Source: Reticulitermes lucifugus (lineage: Eukaryota > Arthropoda > Insecta > Blattodea > Rhinotermitidae). Taken from it: DNA of 22,805 nt. Positions 1 to 9,132 of the stretch are shown here, piece by piece; the stretch's first letter is position 1, and every line of letters starts with the position of its first letter. The notes under the pieces were generated by a model that searched no databases, had not been told where the DNA came from, and was given only the letters and a program-made list of their open reading frames with translations. The stretch lies in the NCBI GenBank assembly GCA_026260175.1, contig JAKCWW010007906.1, forward strand, positions 4,928 to 27,732, read 5' to 3'. The position numbers were made by a program, and so were the translations under genes.

Positions 1-1169
1 TGGCATGCTTTTATCTCTTATATGTGGGTTTGCTACTGCACGGCCAAGCCTCTAAATCCCGGATGGACTTATGAAACACGCTGTATAACTGTTCAGGACA
101 GTCACATAACACTCAACTAGGATATGCATGCATCTAAGCAAAATGCCAGTACACACTGACCTCTCACTCCAATACACTCTCAGTACTCCATTATCCACCA
201 CAACATAAACAGTCACACCAATACAGGGTATGTACAACTATATTATACTATTCAACCATAAAAAAATATAACTATTTCATTTACAAATTAAGAATATTTA
301 CTATTTATTTAAATATTTTCAGGACAAACCCTGAACAACAAGGATACTTTTAACACAGATGTTTGTTTGTATTTTAACAACAAAGAGTATCACAATACAT
401 TTGAATACATGTAATCTGTTCCAAGCTAAAAATATTTTACCATGCAATTTATTTAACATATGTATTTTACTTTTATATCTGCACATCATTAATATAATTA
501 GCCATAACTACCCTTTCCTTTGACAAACTCCTCCCTCAAGATGGCCATGGTAGGCCAAAACATGTAGAAGGAGTGTCATACATTTATAAACTATTACCTT
601 TTCGTTGTTGTGCAGTTGTTGGAATAAATACTGTGAACTAGTTTACTGCATGAAACATGGATAATGTAAACTACTAAAATCACTCTGTCCATATGCAAAA
701 ATTCACGAACCACTTAACAGGTTTTCATGAAATTTGATAACGAAGAATTTTACAAAAAAAATTTACAGCCTTACTAATTTTTCATTCAGAACAGAAAATT
801 ATGATGACACATTTAATGTGAAGATTTATGTGCACTTCTGTGTGCCTCTCCCGCGTAATCCATTAATTATTTATCAGAGCAAAATACATTCAGAATGCAG
901 GTTGTAGAGCTGAATAAAATACATTTCACATTCAATATAGTCTTTCATAAGTCTTACAGTTTTGAAAATATTCAAGAAATGCAACGACATGAGAACATTT
1001 CTGCACTTCTCAGACAATGAACAATCAACAATGGCCTTAAAACATTAAAGCACAGTGGTTAGTAATTTCACTTACATTTAAAAAGTTCGAATTTTATCAC
1101 ACGGTGTGTTTACACGTTTTGTATGATGCTCAAAATAGACAGTAATTATTTCATTACATAGCAATATAT
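1..1169. other. AT-rich non-coding sequence, no gene seen
   Basis: I see no coding region on either strand apart from chance short ORFs. If the minus-strand WD40 gene continues past the left edge, this stretch is intronic. It contains the hammerhead-like module at 527-574. Around 690-750 there is a phrase (a CACGAACCACTTAA segment followed by ATGAAATTTGATA) of a kind I recall from insect dispersed repeats, but I cannot name the family. Confidence 0.45.
527..574 (+). ncRNA. Hammerhead-ribozyme-like module, decayed (copy 1)
   Basis: The parts follow type-I hammerhead order. A 5' arm ACTCCTCC (527-534) can pair 7 of 8 positions with the 3' arm GAAGGAGT (567-574). Between them are CTCAAGA (535-541; consensus core CUGANGA with G5 changed to C), a hairpin GGCC-ATGGTA-GGCC (543-556), AAAAC (557-561; GAAAC expected) and the palindrome ACATGT followed by A, a GUA-type cleavage triplet. 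The core change and the lost G12 argue against activity now. A second, better copy lies at 13866-13911, and the flanks of the two copies are loosely alike. Whether it is a true ribozyme relic or only a conserved repeat hairpin is not settled. Confidence 0.35.
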
Positions 1170-1335
1170 TGTCAGTTTTTAAAATTGAGACACAGAGTTA
1201 ATTTATTGGCAGTTTTATTCATCTACAGCACAGAACTTATTCTGATCACATTTATAATAAATTGTGACGTTTTCATTCACCTCTGAATAATCATCTGGGT
1301 TTCAAACTCACAGATAGATTTTCAAACATTGTAGG
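1170..1335 (-). repeat. XY dispersed repeat, minus-oriented copy
   Basis: Read on the minus strand, this matches the X and start-of-Y segments of a repeat found again at 2332-2455 (-), 2505-2895 (+), 5430-5690 (+) and 8480-9040 (+). The diagnostic part is a GTGAGTTTG phrase, then CAGATGA, a hairpin built on TATTC and GAATG-type arms, and AAAACGTC. It continues into the GTAGATGAATAAAACT phrase seen in the plus-strand copies. I do not know the family. It abuts the LINE RT fragment. Confidence 0.5.
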
Positions 1336-1344
1336 TCTGAGGCT

Positions 1345-2331
1345 TTGCATTCCATTGGAATAAGGAGGAATTGCCTGAGCAGTGGAAGGGGTCACGTATT
1401 GTACCTATTTATAAGAAGGGTGATAAAACAGACTGCAGTAATTATCAAGGTATATAAATTTTGTCAACTACATACAACATCCTTCCATCAAGGTTAACTC
1501 CATATGCAAAGGATATTATTTGGGATCATCAGTGTTGATTCTGACATCAACAGGTCAACTACCGACCACATATTCTGCATTCATCAAATACTTGAGAAAA
1601 AATGGGAATAAAATGAGGCAGTGCATCACCTATTTATAGACTTAAGAAAGCCTCTATTTCAGTTAGGAGGGAGGTCTTTTATAATATTCTCACTGAGTTT
1701 GGTATCCCTATGAAAATAGTAAGGCTAATAAAAATGTGTCTAAATGAAACCTACAGCACAGCCCAGGTACACAAACATTTGTCTGATATGTTTCCTATTA
1801 AGAACGGTTTAAAACAAGATGCTCTATTGCCATTACTTTTCCAACTTTGCTTTAGAATATGCCATTAGGAAGGTTCAGGTAAACCAGGAGGTCTTAATAT
1901 TTAATGGTACACATCAGCTTCTGATTTATGCTGATGATGGTAATACATTGGATAGAAGCAAACATATTATAAAGAAAAGCACAGAAGCTTTAGTAGTCGT
2001 TAGTAGGGAAATTAGTCTAGAAGCAAATGCTGAGAAAACCAAGTATATGGTCATGTCTCAAGACAAGGATGCAAGACAAAATCACAACATAAAGATAGCT
2101 AATGCATCCTTTGAAAGAGAAAAACACTTAAAATATTTGGGAACAACCCTAACAAATCAAAATTCCATTCATGAAAAAAATAAGAGCAGAATGAAGTCAG
2201 GGAATGCTTGCTATCATTCAGTGCAGAATGCTTTGTCTTCCAGTTTGCTATCCAAAAAGATATAAGTTAAGATATACAGAATTGTAATTTTGTGTTGTTT
2301 TGTATGGGTGTGAGGCTTGGTCCTTGGCATG
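1345..2331 (+). pseudogene. Non-LTR retrotransposon reverse transcriptase, broken
   Basis: This is a LINE-type RT fragment spread over three frames. The first part begins near 1356 with WNKEELPEQWKGSRIVPIYK, a typical RT block 1, and hits a stop at about 1453. The longest open stretch (1819-2265) carries the palm: [11 protein letters not shown], then LIYADD with the catalytic YADD at about 1927-1938, then an [13 protein letters not shown] motif and [13 protein letters not shown] third frame gives YGCEAWSLA at 2303-2329. Stops and frameshifts between these blocks rule out function. No endonuclease domain is visible upstream, as expected for a 5'-truncated LINE copy. I lean to an RTE- or Jockey-like clade but cannot place it. 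Both sides are flanked by minus-oriented XY repeat copies. Confidence 0.85.
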
Positions 2332-2455
2332 CTTTGATTCACCTCTGATTGATCATCAGGGGTACAAACTCACAACATCAGATTCTCAGGATCAATTACA
2401 TGGATATCAAAGGCATACCAATGCTCCAGGTTGATTTTAACATCAACTGTATATA
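2332..2455 (-). repeat. XY dispersed repeat, minus-oriented copy
   Basis: On the minus strand this reads TTTGATATCCATGTAATTGA, then a GTGAGTTTGTACCC phrase, CTGATGA and a short hairpin ending in GAATCA. It aligns with the plus-strand copy at about 2766-2890. With the 2505-2895 copy it forms an inverted pair separated by about 50 bp. Its CTGATGA core is intact, but the expected AAAC reads AAGC. Confidence 0.5.
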
Positions 2456-2504
2456 ATTTGCAGTGACATTTTTGGTTCCACATACTTTGCTGAATCGAAT
2501 AGTA

Positions 2505-2895
2505 GTGCTCATTCTTATTGGTCACAAAAAGTCTGTAAATGCACCTTGTACATTGTACACCTGATGATGATTCAAAGGTAAACTGACATAATGGATATCT
2601 AATAAATATCACCTAAGGATTTTGTGCGATTTAAGTCTCAGCCAACCAGGTAAAACAAATACACTAGTGTGAAATACAAAGTGGAAACTTTTAAGGAGCA
2701 ATGCCAGTGTTTGGCTGAACAAACTATGTACAACCAAGAGTAACATTTCAAAGTATGTACAGGTGATGTTATAATTGATCCACAGCAGGAGTACTTTTGA
2801 TATCCATGTAGGTGGTCCTAAAATGTTACAAAACCAAACTCGTGAATTTGTATTCCTGGTGATTACTGAGATATGAATCAAAAACATCATGGGTG
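2505..2895 (+). repeat. XY dispersed repeat, plus copy in X-Y-X order
   Basis: An X segment (about 2505-2620, with CTGATGATGATTCAAAGG at 2561-2578) is followed by a Y segment (about 2635-2800, with the GGTAAAACAAATACA and TTTTAAGGA phrases) and then a second X segment (about 2795-2890). The same order is seen at 8480-9040, which suggests an original unit of roughly 350-400 bp in tandem. The short minus-strand ORFs here are not genes: similar peptides (LGP.W.SKV) arise from the other copies simply because the repeat is shared. Confidence 0.55.
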
Positions 2896-2964
2896 TCTAC
2901 TAGGCAGAGTAAGTAACTCATAAATAGCAGGAAAAATTAAAGTGAAAAAATTACTAGAACAAAT

Positions 2965-4480
2965 AATTTATTTCTCCACACTGTCCCCTGAAATATTCAT
3001 ATACCTGCCCCAACATTCTACCAACTTCTGAAAACCAGGTGCATAAAATTGCAATGGCTGCTGTTGTATCCACAGCTGTACTTCATGTTCAACCTCTGCA
3101 ATGTTGAAAAAACATCTGCCACCACTGTGTTCTTTCAGTGGACCAAAGAGGTGAAAATTGCTCAAGGCGAGGTAAAGGATGTAGGGTGGGTAATCAAGAA
3201 GTTCCCATTTCAGTTCCAGAATTATCTCCTGGGGTGCATGTGCTGCATGAGGTCTGGCATTGCCATTTAAGACCATAAGTCCTCTCCTCAGTAACATGGA
3301 TCAATCATTTTCTGTGAAGTGAGTCCGTTATATATCTGCACAACTGTGCAGTATGATGTGGCACTGACAGTTTCCCCAAGCTTTTGAAAATGGACAAGTG
3401 GTTTTGTCAGCTGATGACACAACTGTGAACTTCTTGAATACAGGTGAACTAAAGTGCTTTCATTGCATAGAAGCACATTTTGATTCAGGTTGGATTCAGG
3501 ATGGACTCATGACCCATGACCAACAAAAGTCCTGTTGAGCATGTCTTCTGCCTCTGCCTCAAAGTGAGAATGGTGATCCAAAGCCAGGCCCCATTCAGGT
3601 CATTTTGTAGCTGAGGATTCAGTGCTCTGAGAAACCACCTAGCACAAACTCTCCGAAAGTGCACATGATCACGCATTATGCTGTAGGCCAGTAGTGGATA
3701 ACCTTTTGGGAATGAGGGCCAAATCAAGAGAAGAAAAGTTCATGGGCCACTCTGTAAATAATACCTACATTTTTTACATATGTATCATTAAGAATAATAC
3801 CCGGTCATAAATATGCCAATATTGGGACAGCAAAACTTATTTGAAATTAAACTTCAAAAATCTGAATTGATCGTACAAGATTTGAAATGAATCTTTCCTA
3901 ATAAATCCTTATTTGTGTCTCTTTTGTAATACATTCTAAGTGAAATAAACTAAGTACACATGATAATTTTATTTAGGTTGTTTGCCAAGCAGCGCAATAG
4001 TTACTTTCATGTGAGATTTTAATTATATTTATGTTCGTATGAGAATTATATTGTACTGTCAAAAATACAATACATGTCCGAATATTTTTGAATATGGATA
4101 AAATAATTATTCATCAAATTTCATAGATTGCAAGCTGCACTGCAAAGGTAAAGGGGCCACACTTTGCTGATGACTGCTATAGGCTAACCTGTGTGAGCAC
4201 CCAACAGAATCTGCTACACAGTCCATCATTACTCATTTATTGGCTTGAATCACTGCTTCAACCTGGACCACAACTGCGTATGTCACTAATACCCCTGGGC
4301 GACCCTGTCTGTCACTGTCTTCTAGTTTCAAACGTCCTTGTGTGAATTTCTCAAGCCACTTGTGAAAAGTCTAATGCAATAAGCAGTTCTCACCATACAC
4401 AGAAACATACCTTATAAATATCCTCGGTTGAATGTTCTTTCACCCATTAAAAACAAACCACAGCATGCAGTGCTGCAACT
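2965..4480 (-). pseudogene. Mariner-family transposase, dead, interrupted by a hAT element
   Basis: Minus-strand reading gives mariner transposase blocks in order from right to left. KWLEKFTQGRLKLEDSDRQG and GRPG lie near 4290-4370. MRDHVHFRRVCARWFLRALN lies around 3625-3685, with a degraded GDETWVHH region (reads GHES) after it. The C-terminal part (3297-2968) has NARPHA, KWELLDYPPY, NFHLFGPLKEH and ends GDSVEK. Catalytic positions are lost: the usual HDNARPH reads NGNARPH, and the usual SPDLAPSDF reads with N in place of the last Asp. Frameshifts and stops separate the blocks. A hAT-type element (3689-4176) splits the coding region. I could not identify the terminal inverted repeats, so the outer limits are approximate. 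Confidence 0.8.
3689..4176. mobile_element. Non-autonomous hAT-type element nested in mariner, with 8-bp target duplication
   Basis: The insertion begins CAGTAGTGG and its other end, read inverted, begins CAGTCATCAGCAA. Both continue to a GGGCCA or GGCCCC block, so the ends are diverged inverted repeats of the CAG-starting hAT type. The flanks are CTGTAGGC (3681-3688) and CTATAGGC (4177-4184), a 7/8 match of the 8-bp length hAT transposases generate. Removing one copy of the duplication and the insert brings the mariner coding blocks on either side together. At 488 bp with no ORF of note, it is non-autonomous. Strand cannot be assigned. Confidence 0.75.
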
Positions 4481-4624
4481 GTACACTCCTGCAGTACCGA
4501 CACTATTTTTAACCACTCAGAAACACGTGTCATTAACACATGCATAATTGCCCTGAGGTGTGAGAACAGCCTGGAATGTGCTGCTACCTACTCTGTGAAC
4601 TTCAACCAGTTATGTACATTAGTA
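4480..4624. other. Junction between dead mariner and pogo-type element
   Basis: No gene is visible. It probably contains the untranslated 5' part of the minus-strand mariner. The TA at 4623-4624 is the left target dinucleotide of the next element. Confidence 0.35.
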
Positions 4625-5387
4625 CAGTGAAACTCTGATTTTATGTTCCCTGAATCTATGTTTTTCTTGATTCTACATGTTGTTAGCAGTCCCACCAAAG
4701 GTTCTATAATAGGAACATCACACATTCCTTGTATGCACGTTTGTTCTGTCTATGCAGTTTCTATGTTCAAATTGAGAGTCCGTTAGCCTGTTGCAGTCGT
4801 TTTGGCTTCACATATGCTGACTAGGTGACCTGTGCCATCTGTGCAATATGTATAATCAACAATGTATTATGTGAGTTTGTGGTCATGCCAGCATGCCCGT
4901 ATCACACTGGTGCGAAGCCTGTGTAATAACAAATGATTTTTCAGGCGAGTTTGTGCTGCTTTTTGAATTTACTATGAATTCAAATTGCAAACAGTTTTAT
5001 TTACATCATTCCTTCCTGGTTATAGTTAGTATTTGTGACCGCAAGTTCCACGCTCATTAAGTCCCTGCAAGGAAATACCTGATGAGGTTTGATGTTGATG
5101 ATAGCATGACAGCTGCCCTCAACAGTACTGAGAATGGAGTGTACAGGGTTCAGCAGAGAGTGAAGAAGTAGCAACTTCCTTTAATGCACATGTGGAAGAA
5201 GTGAACTAGATTACATTTTTAAGACACAATACTGAACTAGATTACATGTTTAGTCCAGTACAGTACTATTTTAGTGTATTTAATGTCATTAGTTACATAA
5301 ATTTTCATTTCTCTGATATCACATTTTCCTCAATTTTAAATTCCTTATAAATGGTACCCTCCAAAACATAAAATCCAGATTTCACTG
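4625..5387. mobile_element. Pogo/Tigger-type non-autonomous element flanked by TA
   Basis: The left end begins CAGTGAAACTCTG and the right end, read inverted, begins CAGTGAAATCTGG. The two ends match at 18 of 22 positions, then share ATTTTATGT. TA lies immediately outside both ends (4623-4624 and 5388-5389). CAGT-start ends and TA duplication are typical of the pogo/Tigger branch of Tc1/mariner. The 763-bp interior has only broken reading frames, so the element would have relied on a transposase made elsewhere. A deleted Tigger transposase lies at 7255-8400, but I cannot show that the two belong together. Confidence 0.75.
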
Positions 5388-5429
5388 TATTCTGTTGCAA
5401 TCACTTGTGACTTACTTACTGACTCAGCT

Positions 5430-5690
5430 TAATAAGAAAATTTATCAGAATAATCTGTTGCTCTAGATGAATAAAAGTACTCATTAACTGATACAAAGCA
5501 CTAGGTATACATGATCACAATTAAAAGAGTCACAGCCCATCAGGCAAAACAAATACATTGATATGAAAATACAAATTAAAGAACTTTAAGGATCACTGCT
5601 AGTATTTGGTTCAATAACTATCCAAAACCAAAAATATCACTTTACAATATAGCAAACCCTTTCCATTTGTGAGGGTGATGTTCTTGAAAA
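5430..5690 (+). repeat. XY dispersed repeat, Y segment only
   Basis: It matches the Y segments at 2635-2800 and 8610-8860 through shared phrases: CTAGATGAATAAAA, CATCAGGCAAAACAAATACA, AACTTTAAGGATCA and GCTAGTATTTGGTTCAA. No X segment with the CTGATGA hairpin is recognisable here. Confidence 0.55.
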
Positions 5691-5791
5691 ATCTCAACAA
5701 CAGCAAAATTTTGATGTGCAAATTTAAGGCCATAGGGGAAAAATTGGGTTAAGGGAACCAAACACACATGAAACATAAAAATACACACATA
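5691..5791. other. Short spacer with mariner target TA
   Basis: Nothing coding is seen. TA at 5790-5791 precedes the left inverted repeat of the next mariner. Confidence 0.4.
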
Positions 5792-5947
5792 GGTTGCCCA
5801 GAAAGTAAAGACCCATATTTTGTTTCTTGGCCACTAACAAAACTAGGAAAGTGAGAGCTCACATAAAACAAATTTCAAGTTTCTGGCATTTATGTGTGAA
5901 TATGTAAATAGTTCTGACAGACAGCACCACTGCAGCAGCACCTCATA

Positions 5948-7008
5948 ATGGAGTCAGTCAATGATGTGCTGTACAAACAAAATGTCCTGTGATAGAATTC
6001 CTTGTTGCTGAGACAGAATCAGTGAGATACATCCACAAACACCTTCGCAGTGTTTATGGAAGTGTTACGATTAACAGAAGCACCACTGGTCACTGGGGNG
6101 GGGGGGGGGAAGAGAGAGAGAGAGAGAGGAGAGTGACAACTTATGAAACAGGAAAAGCAGAGCTCCATTATTTGCCTCACTCAGGCCATCCTGTCACAGA
6201 TGTTAGTCCTGAAATGCTGCAACGTGCTAATGCCATCATTTGCAAGGATCGGCCCATCACAACCTGATAACTGGCACTCAGTCTTCCAACAGCAAAGGAA
6301 ATGTCGCATCATTCAAAATCCTGGATATTCAAAGGTGTGCACAAGACTGGTTCCTCAGAGCCTCACAGTCGAACACAAAACCGAGAAAAGCCATTTCTTC
6401 TGAGTTGGTGGCACAATTTGATGCTGAGAGAGAGACCTTCTTATCCCAGATTCTTACAGTAGATAAAACCTGAGTTCCTCATTTTGAACAACAGACAAAA
6501 ATGCAATCCATGAAATGGCACCACCCTCAATCTCCTGACAAAAAAATTCAAAAGCTCCCCATCAGCGGGCAACATCATGATCACTGTCTTCTGAGACTAT
6601 GAAGGAGTGATGCCGAGAGGGGAGAGAATCAACTCTGACACCTACATCAGGACACTGACAGAACTCACAAAGCTTCTGAAATAAATTCAGCCTCCCAAGA
6701 ATCTTGCTTCAACATGATAATGCAAGGCCGCACACAAGTTTAAAGACTCAGGAAGCCATCACAAAATATGGCTGGACCGTCTTACATCATCCACCCTACA
6801 GCCCCAATCTAGCATCCCCAGTTTTCCACCTATTTGGAGCCATGAAGGATGCAATCAGTGTGAAGTTTGAAACTGATGATAATGTGATTCACGCAATGAG
6901 AACTTGGCTATGTGAGCCGGACAAGACATGATACCAACAAGGCATACACACACTTGTTCCTCAATGGCAAGGGACGTAGAAGTGAACAGAGACTTTATGG
7001 GAAAATAA
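5948..7008 (+). pseudogene. Mariner transposase, frameshifted and missing a catalytic Asp
   Basis: The likely original start is ATG at 5948 (MESVNDVLYKQNV), followed by a frameshift into VIEFLVAE. The helix-turn-helix half continues to about 6090. There a G-run containing an unresolved base (6099) and a GA repeat (to about 6128) replace the coding sequence. It resumes with ETGKAELH, SGHPVTDVSPEMLQRAN and KDRPITT, then in other frames GYSKVC, LVPQSLTVEHK, SELVAQFDAE and ILTVDKT (first Asp kept). LLQHDNARPH (second Asp kept) lies near 6702-6732 and HHPPYSPNLAS near 6786-6820. The third catalytic position, normally in SDFHLFG, reads PVFHLFG, so the Asp is lost. The reading ends DFMGK at 7008. 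It resembles the SETMAR-type mariner transposases of insects. Confidence 0.85.
6095..6130. repeat. G-run with an ambiguous base plus (GA)n inside the mariner
   Basis: A run of G broken by an N at 6099 is followed by about ten GA units. The N suggests the run length was not resolved in sequencing, so the local frame of the transposase here cannot be trusted. Confidence 0.85.
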
Positions 7009-7110
7009 TGTATGGAGTCAAACCATCACTCTTCATAATGTGTAATTTTCATTATTTAGGAATAATTATTTACTGAGAAAAAAATAAGGGAAATCACTTT
7101 CTGGGCATCC

Positions 7111-7254
7111 CTCACAAATTAATGATTGATAAATATGAAAACATTCATGCTGGTGTTTACTGGAATGACATCAATGTTCCTGGCTCAAAGTTGGCAGGGT
7201 GAACAAATCACGCACAGCTCATGGCAGAGGGGAAGACAGAAGACTCACAGAGGA
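7111..7254. other. Spacer between mariner and Tigger remnant
   Basis: No gene and no clear terminal repeat are seen. It may contain the downstream untranslated part of the minus-strand Tigger copy. Confidence 0.3.
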
Positions 7255-8400
7255 GGTGATCTTTGATTGCTTGTTCTTCTTCTTCATATCCTTATAAACC
7301 TCACTGTATATTTCCATGACAGCCTCTCCATCTCATTTTTAAATTGCAGGCACCTCCCCACGAAATGGTCGACCTCAAAGAAATTATCAACTAAGGTATC
7401 TCTCTTCTGGAGGTCTCTTCAGAGCACTTGCAGTCAGCTGAGACCTCTCCACAACAGCATTCGAATCTGCTTCATCTTCTGGTTCACTAAGTGCAGTCAG
7501 CTGCTTAAGGTCCTCCTCAGTTAACTCAGCAGTATAAGAGTCAAGAACTTCAAGGACATCAGCCTCTTCCAAATCTCAAAATCCTTCTCCTAGAAGTTTA
7601 AAAGCTAATATGAGGATGTTCCTTATTTTTTCCTGCTGCTTGGGGAATAAGTGAAACTCATTAATGGCTTCAGGCCAAAGTTTCTTCCAGGAACCATTCG
7701 CAGTTGTGGACTTCAGCTCTTCCACGGACTCCTTTATATTTATTAAGCAATGAACTGTGCTGTATGGTTTCTGGCATTCACTGATACAACAAAGGTCCCA
7801 CTCTCACATGCATCCAAGATACTGCAGAGAGCACATAATGTGTACTAGCTGTTGAATGTTGTGATGATTCCTTTGTTGAGGGGCTGCAAGATTGGGGTGG
7901 TGGTACTGGACAGATATCAGCTTGGATATTTGGATGGCCAAGACAATGATCCTGCAGATTCCCAGGGGCATTCTCAAGGCCAAGGGCCTTGGATGCTAGA
8001 TTTTTGAGACATCATATACAGTTCTCAAATCAGCCTTTCCTGGCATGGCCTTATCACTCACCACACCACCACTGACTGACAACCATTTCTGTGTCTCATT
8101 TTTCAGCCTTCACACTAGGTCCTTTCCACCTTTTTAAGGGGGCCAGATGACTTATGCAAGAAATTCTACTCAGTGGAACACAGGCATTAATGCTTCCCCT
8201 GATCTTGTCTTCATCCTTCTTGATCAAACAAATCATCAATTTTTTTAAACCAAAATGGCACACAACCACAGTCGTGCTCATTTCCCTGTTCAACTTACAA
8301 AACATCTCCACTTTCTCTAACAGAGACATCACTTTCTTTTTCTTTTTACACTTAGGCTCTTCATTAGCATGTACATCACACTTTACAGACATAACAAAAA
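7255..8400 (-). pseudogene. Tigger (pogo superfamily) transposase, internally deleted
   Basis: Minus-strand blocks run right to left. KKKKKVMSLLEKVEMFCKLN and EMSTTVVVCHFGL form the N-terminal DNA-binding helix-turn-helix (about 8355-8240). SLIKKDEDKIRGS-like text and PLSRISCISHLAPLKRW follow (to about 8125). A fragment ENAPGN (family motif DNAPGH) lies near 7965, then PVPPPQSCSPSTK (family PPNTTSLLQPLDQ). The acidic C-terminal tail is MEEADVLEVLDSYTAELTEE and EDLKQLTALSEPEDEADSN (7572-7440), then VDHFVGRCLQFKNEME. A full Tigger transposase has 500-600 residues. This span covers about 370, and the catalytic centre between the DNA-binding part and DNAPGH is largely missing. Stops occur between blocks. 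Not functional. Confidence 0.8.
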
Positions 8401-8479
8401 TGAAAGCAACAGTTACTTTTAAAAAAATGCCATCACAAACCTGTGAATAAGATGGGTCTGTTGTACATACAAGTGACAT

Positions 8480-9040
8480 TAAAACCAATCTGTAGCAGTA
8501 CGCTTCTGATACCCATACAATTGGTGCTAAAATATCTGAAAAACCAGCTGGAGAGTGTGTACCATTGATGATGACTCAAAGGTGAATCAAAACAAGTCAG
8601 TTATCCAATAAACGTTGTCAGAGAACTGGTGCACTTTAGATGACTGTAACTACCAATTAACTGATTCACAGTACTCAGTAGATATTAACAGTTACAAGAG
8701 TGACTGCTGATCAGGCAAAACAAATGCATCGATACAAAAATATGAAGCAGAAAGTTTTAAGATCAGTGCTAGTATTTAGTTCAACAAACTACATGACATC
8801 AAAAATAACACTCCACAACATAACCAGGGGATGGTAAAATCAATCTATAGCACAAGCACACTTTTGATACCCATAAAATTGGCCCTAAAAAGTCTGAAAA
8901 CCCAACTTGTAAGTTTGCATCTCTTATGACGATTACAAGGTGAATCCTAACACACCAGGTATTAATGAAAAGATAAAAAGTTACCAAATTACCTGTGTGC
9001 TTTAGATGGATAAAACTGCCTCTTTTTGACACAAAGCAGT
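8480..9040 (+). repeat. XY dispersed repeat, tandem X-Y-X-partial Y
   Basis: X (about 8485-8610) is followed by Y (about 8610-8860), X again (about 8860-8965) and the start of Y (about 8990-9035). Evidence for the tandem layout includes GATACCCATA..ATTGG.GCTAAAA at 8510 and again at 8868, and TTTAGATG followed by AACT at 8636 and again at 9002. The first X carries a hammerhead-like string (8558-8606): TTGATGA, a TGACTC/GAATCA hairpin, AAAC, then GTC. The second X copy is more decayed. Confidence 0.6.
8558..8606 (+). ncRNA. Hammerhead-like hairpin in the XY repeat
   Basis: TTGATGA (core CUGAUGA with C3 changed to U) is followed by TGACTC-AAAGGT-GAATCA (6-bp stem, one mismatch), AAAC and a GTC triplet. 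Short flanking arms (TACC and a GGTAT-like sequence) appear clearer in the consensus of the copies than in this one. It is probably inactive as it stands. Reported because the same order of parts recurs in other copies and on the other strand. Confidence 0.3.
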
Positions 9041-9093
9041 CAAAAGACACACAGTGTGTTTACTGAGGTAAAAACTGAATACATATACACATA

Positions 9094-9095
<2 letters not shown>

Positions 9096-9129
<34 letters not shown>
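9096..9129. repeat. (AT)n microsatellite
   Basis: About 16 uninterrupted AT units. Confidence 0.95.

Positions 9130-9132
<3 letters not shown>

Larger units (their letters stand above)
5792..7110 (+). mobile_element. Near full-length mariner element (1,319 bp), dead
   Basis: The left terminal repeat starts GGTTGCCCAGAAAGT (5792 on). The right end, read inverted, is GGATGCCCAGAAAGT (7110 back), a 14/15 match. The 1.3-kb length is what intact mariners have. TA is present on the left, but the matching right dinucleotide reads CT, so the target duplication is decayed or my right boundary is off by a base or two. The transposase inside is broken (see next entry). Confidence 0.8.

Noticed and set aside
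52-237. 61-codon minus-strand ORF at the left edge
   Set aside because: No domain, no splice context and no fit to the missing propeller blades.
2609-2890. Minus-strand 93-codon ORF, with a similar one at 8799-9050, suggesting a conserved protein
   Set aside because: The similarity comes from the shared XY repeat. The peptides diverge with indels, as non-coding repeats do.
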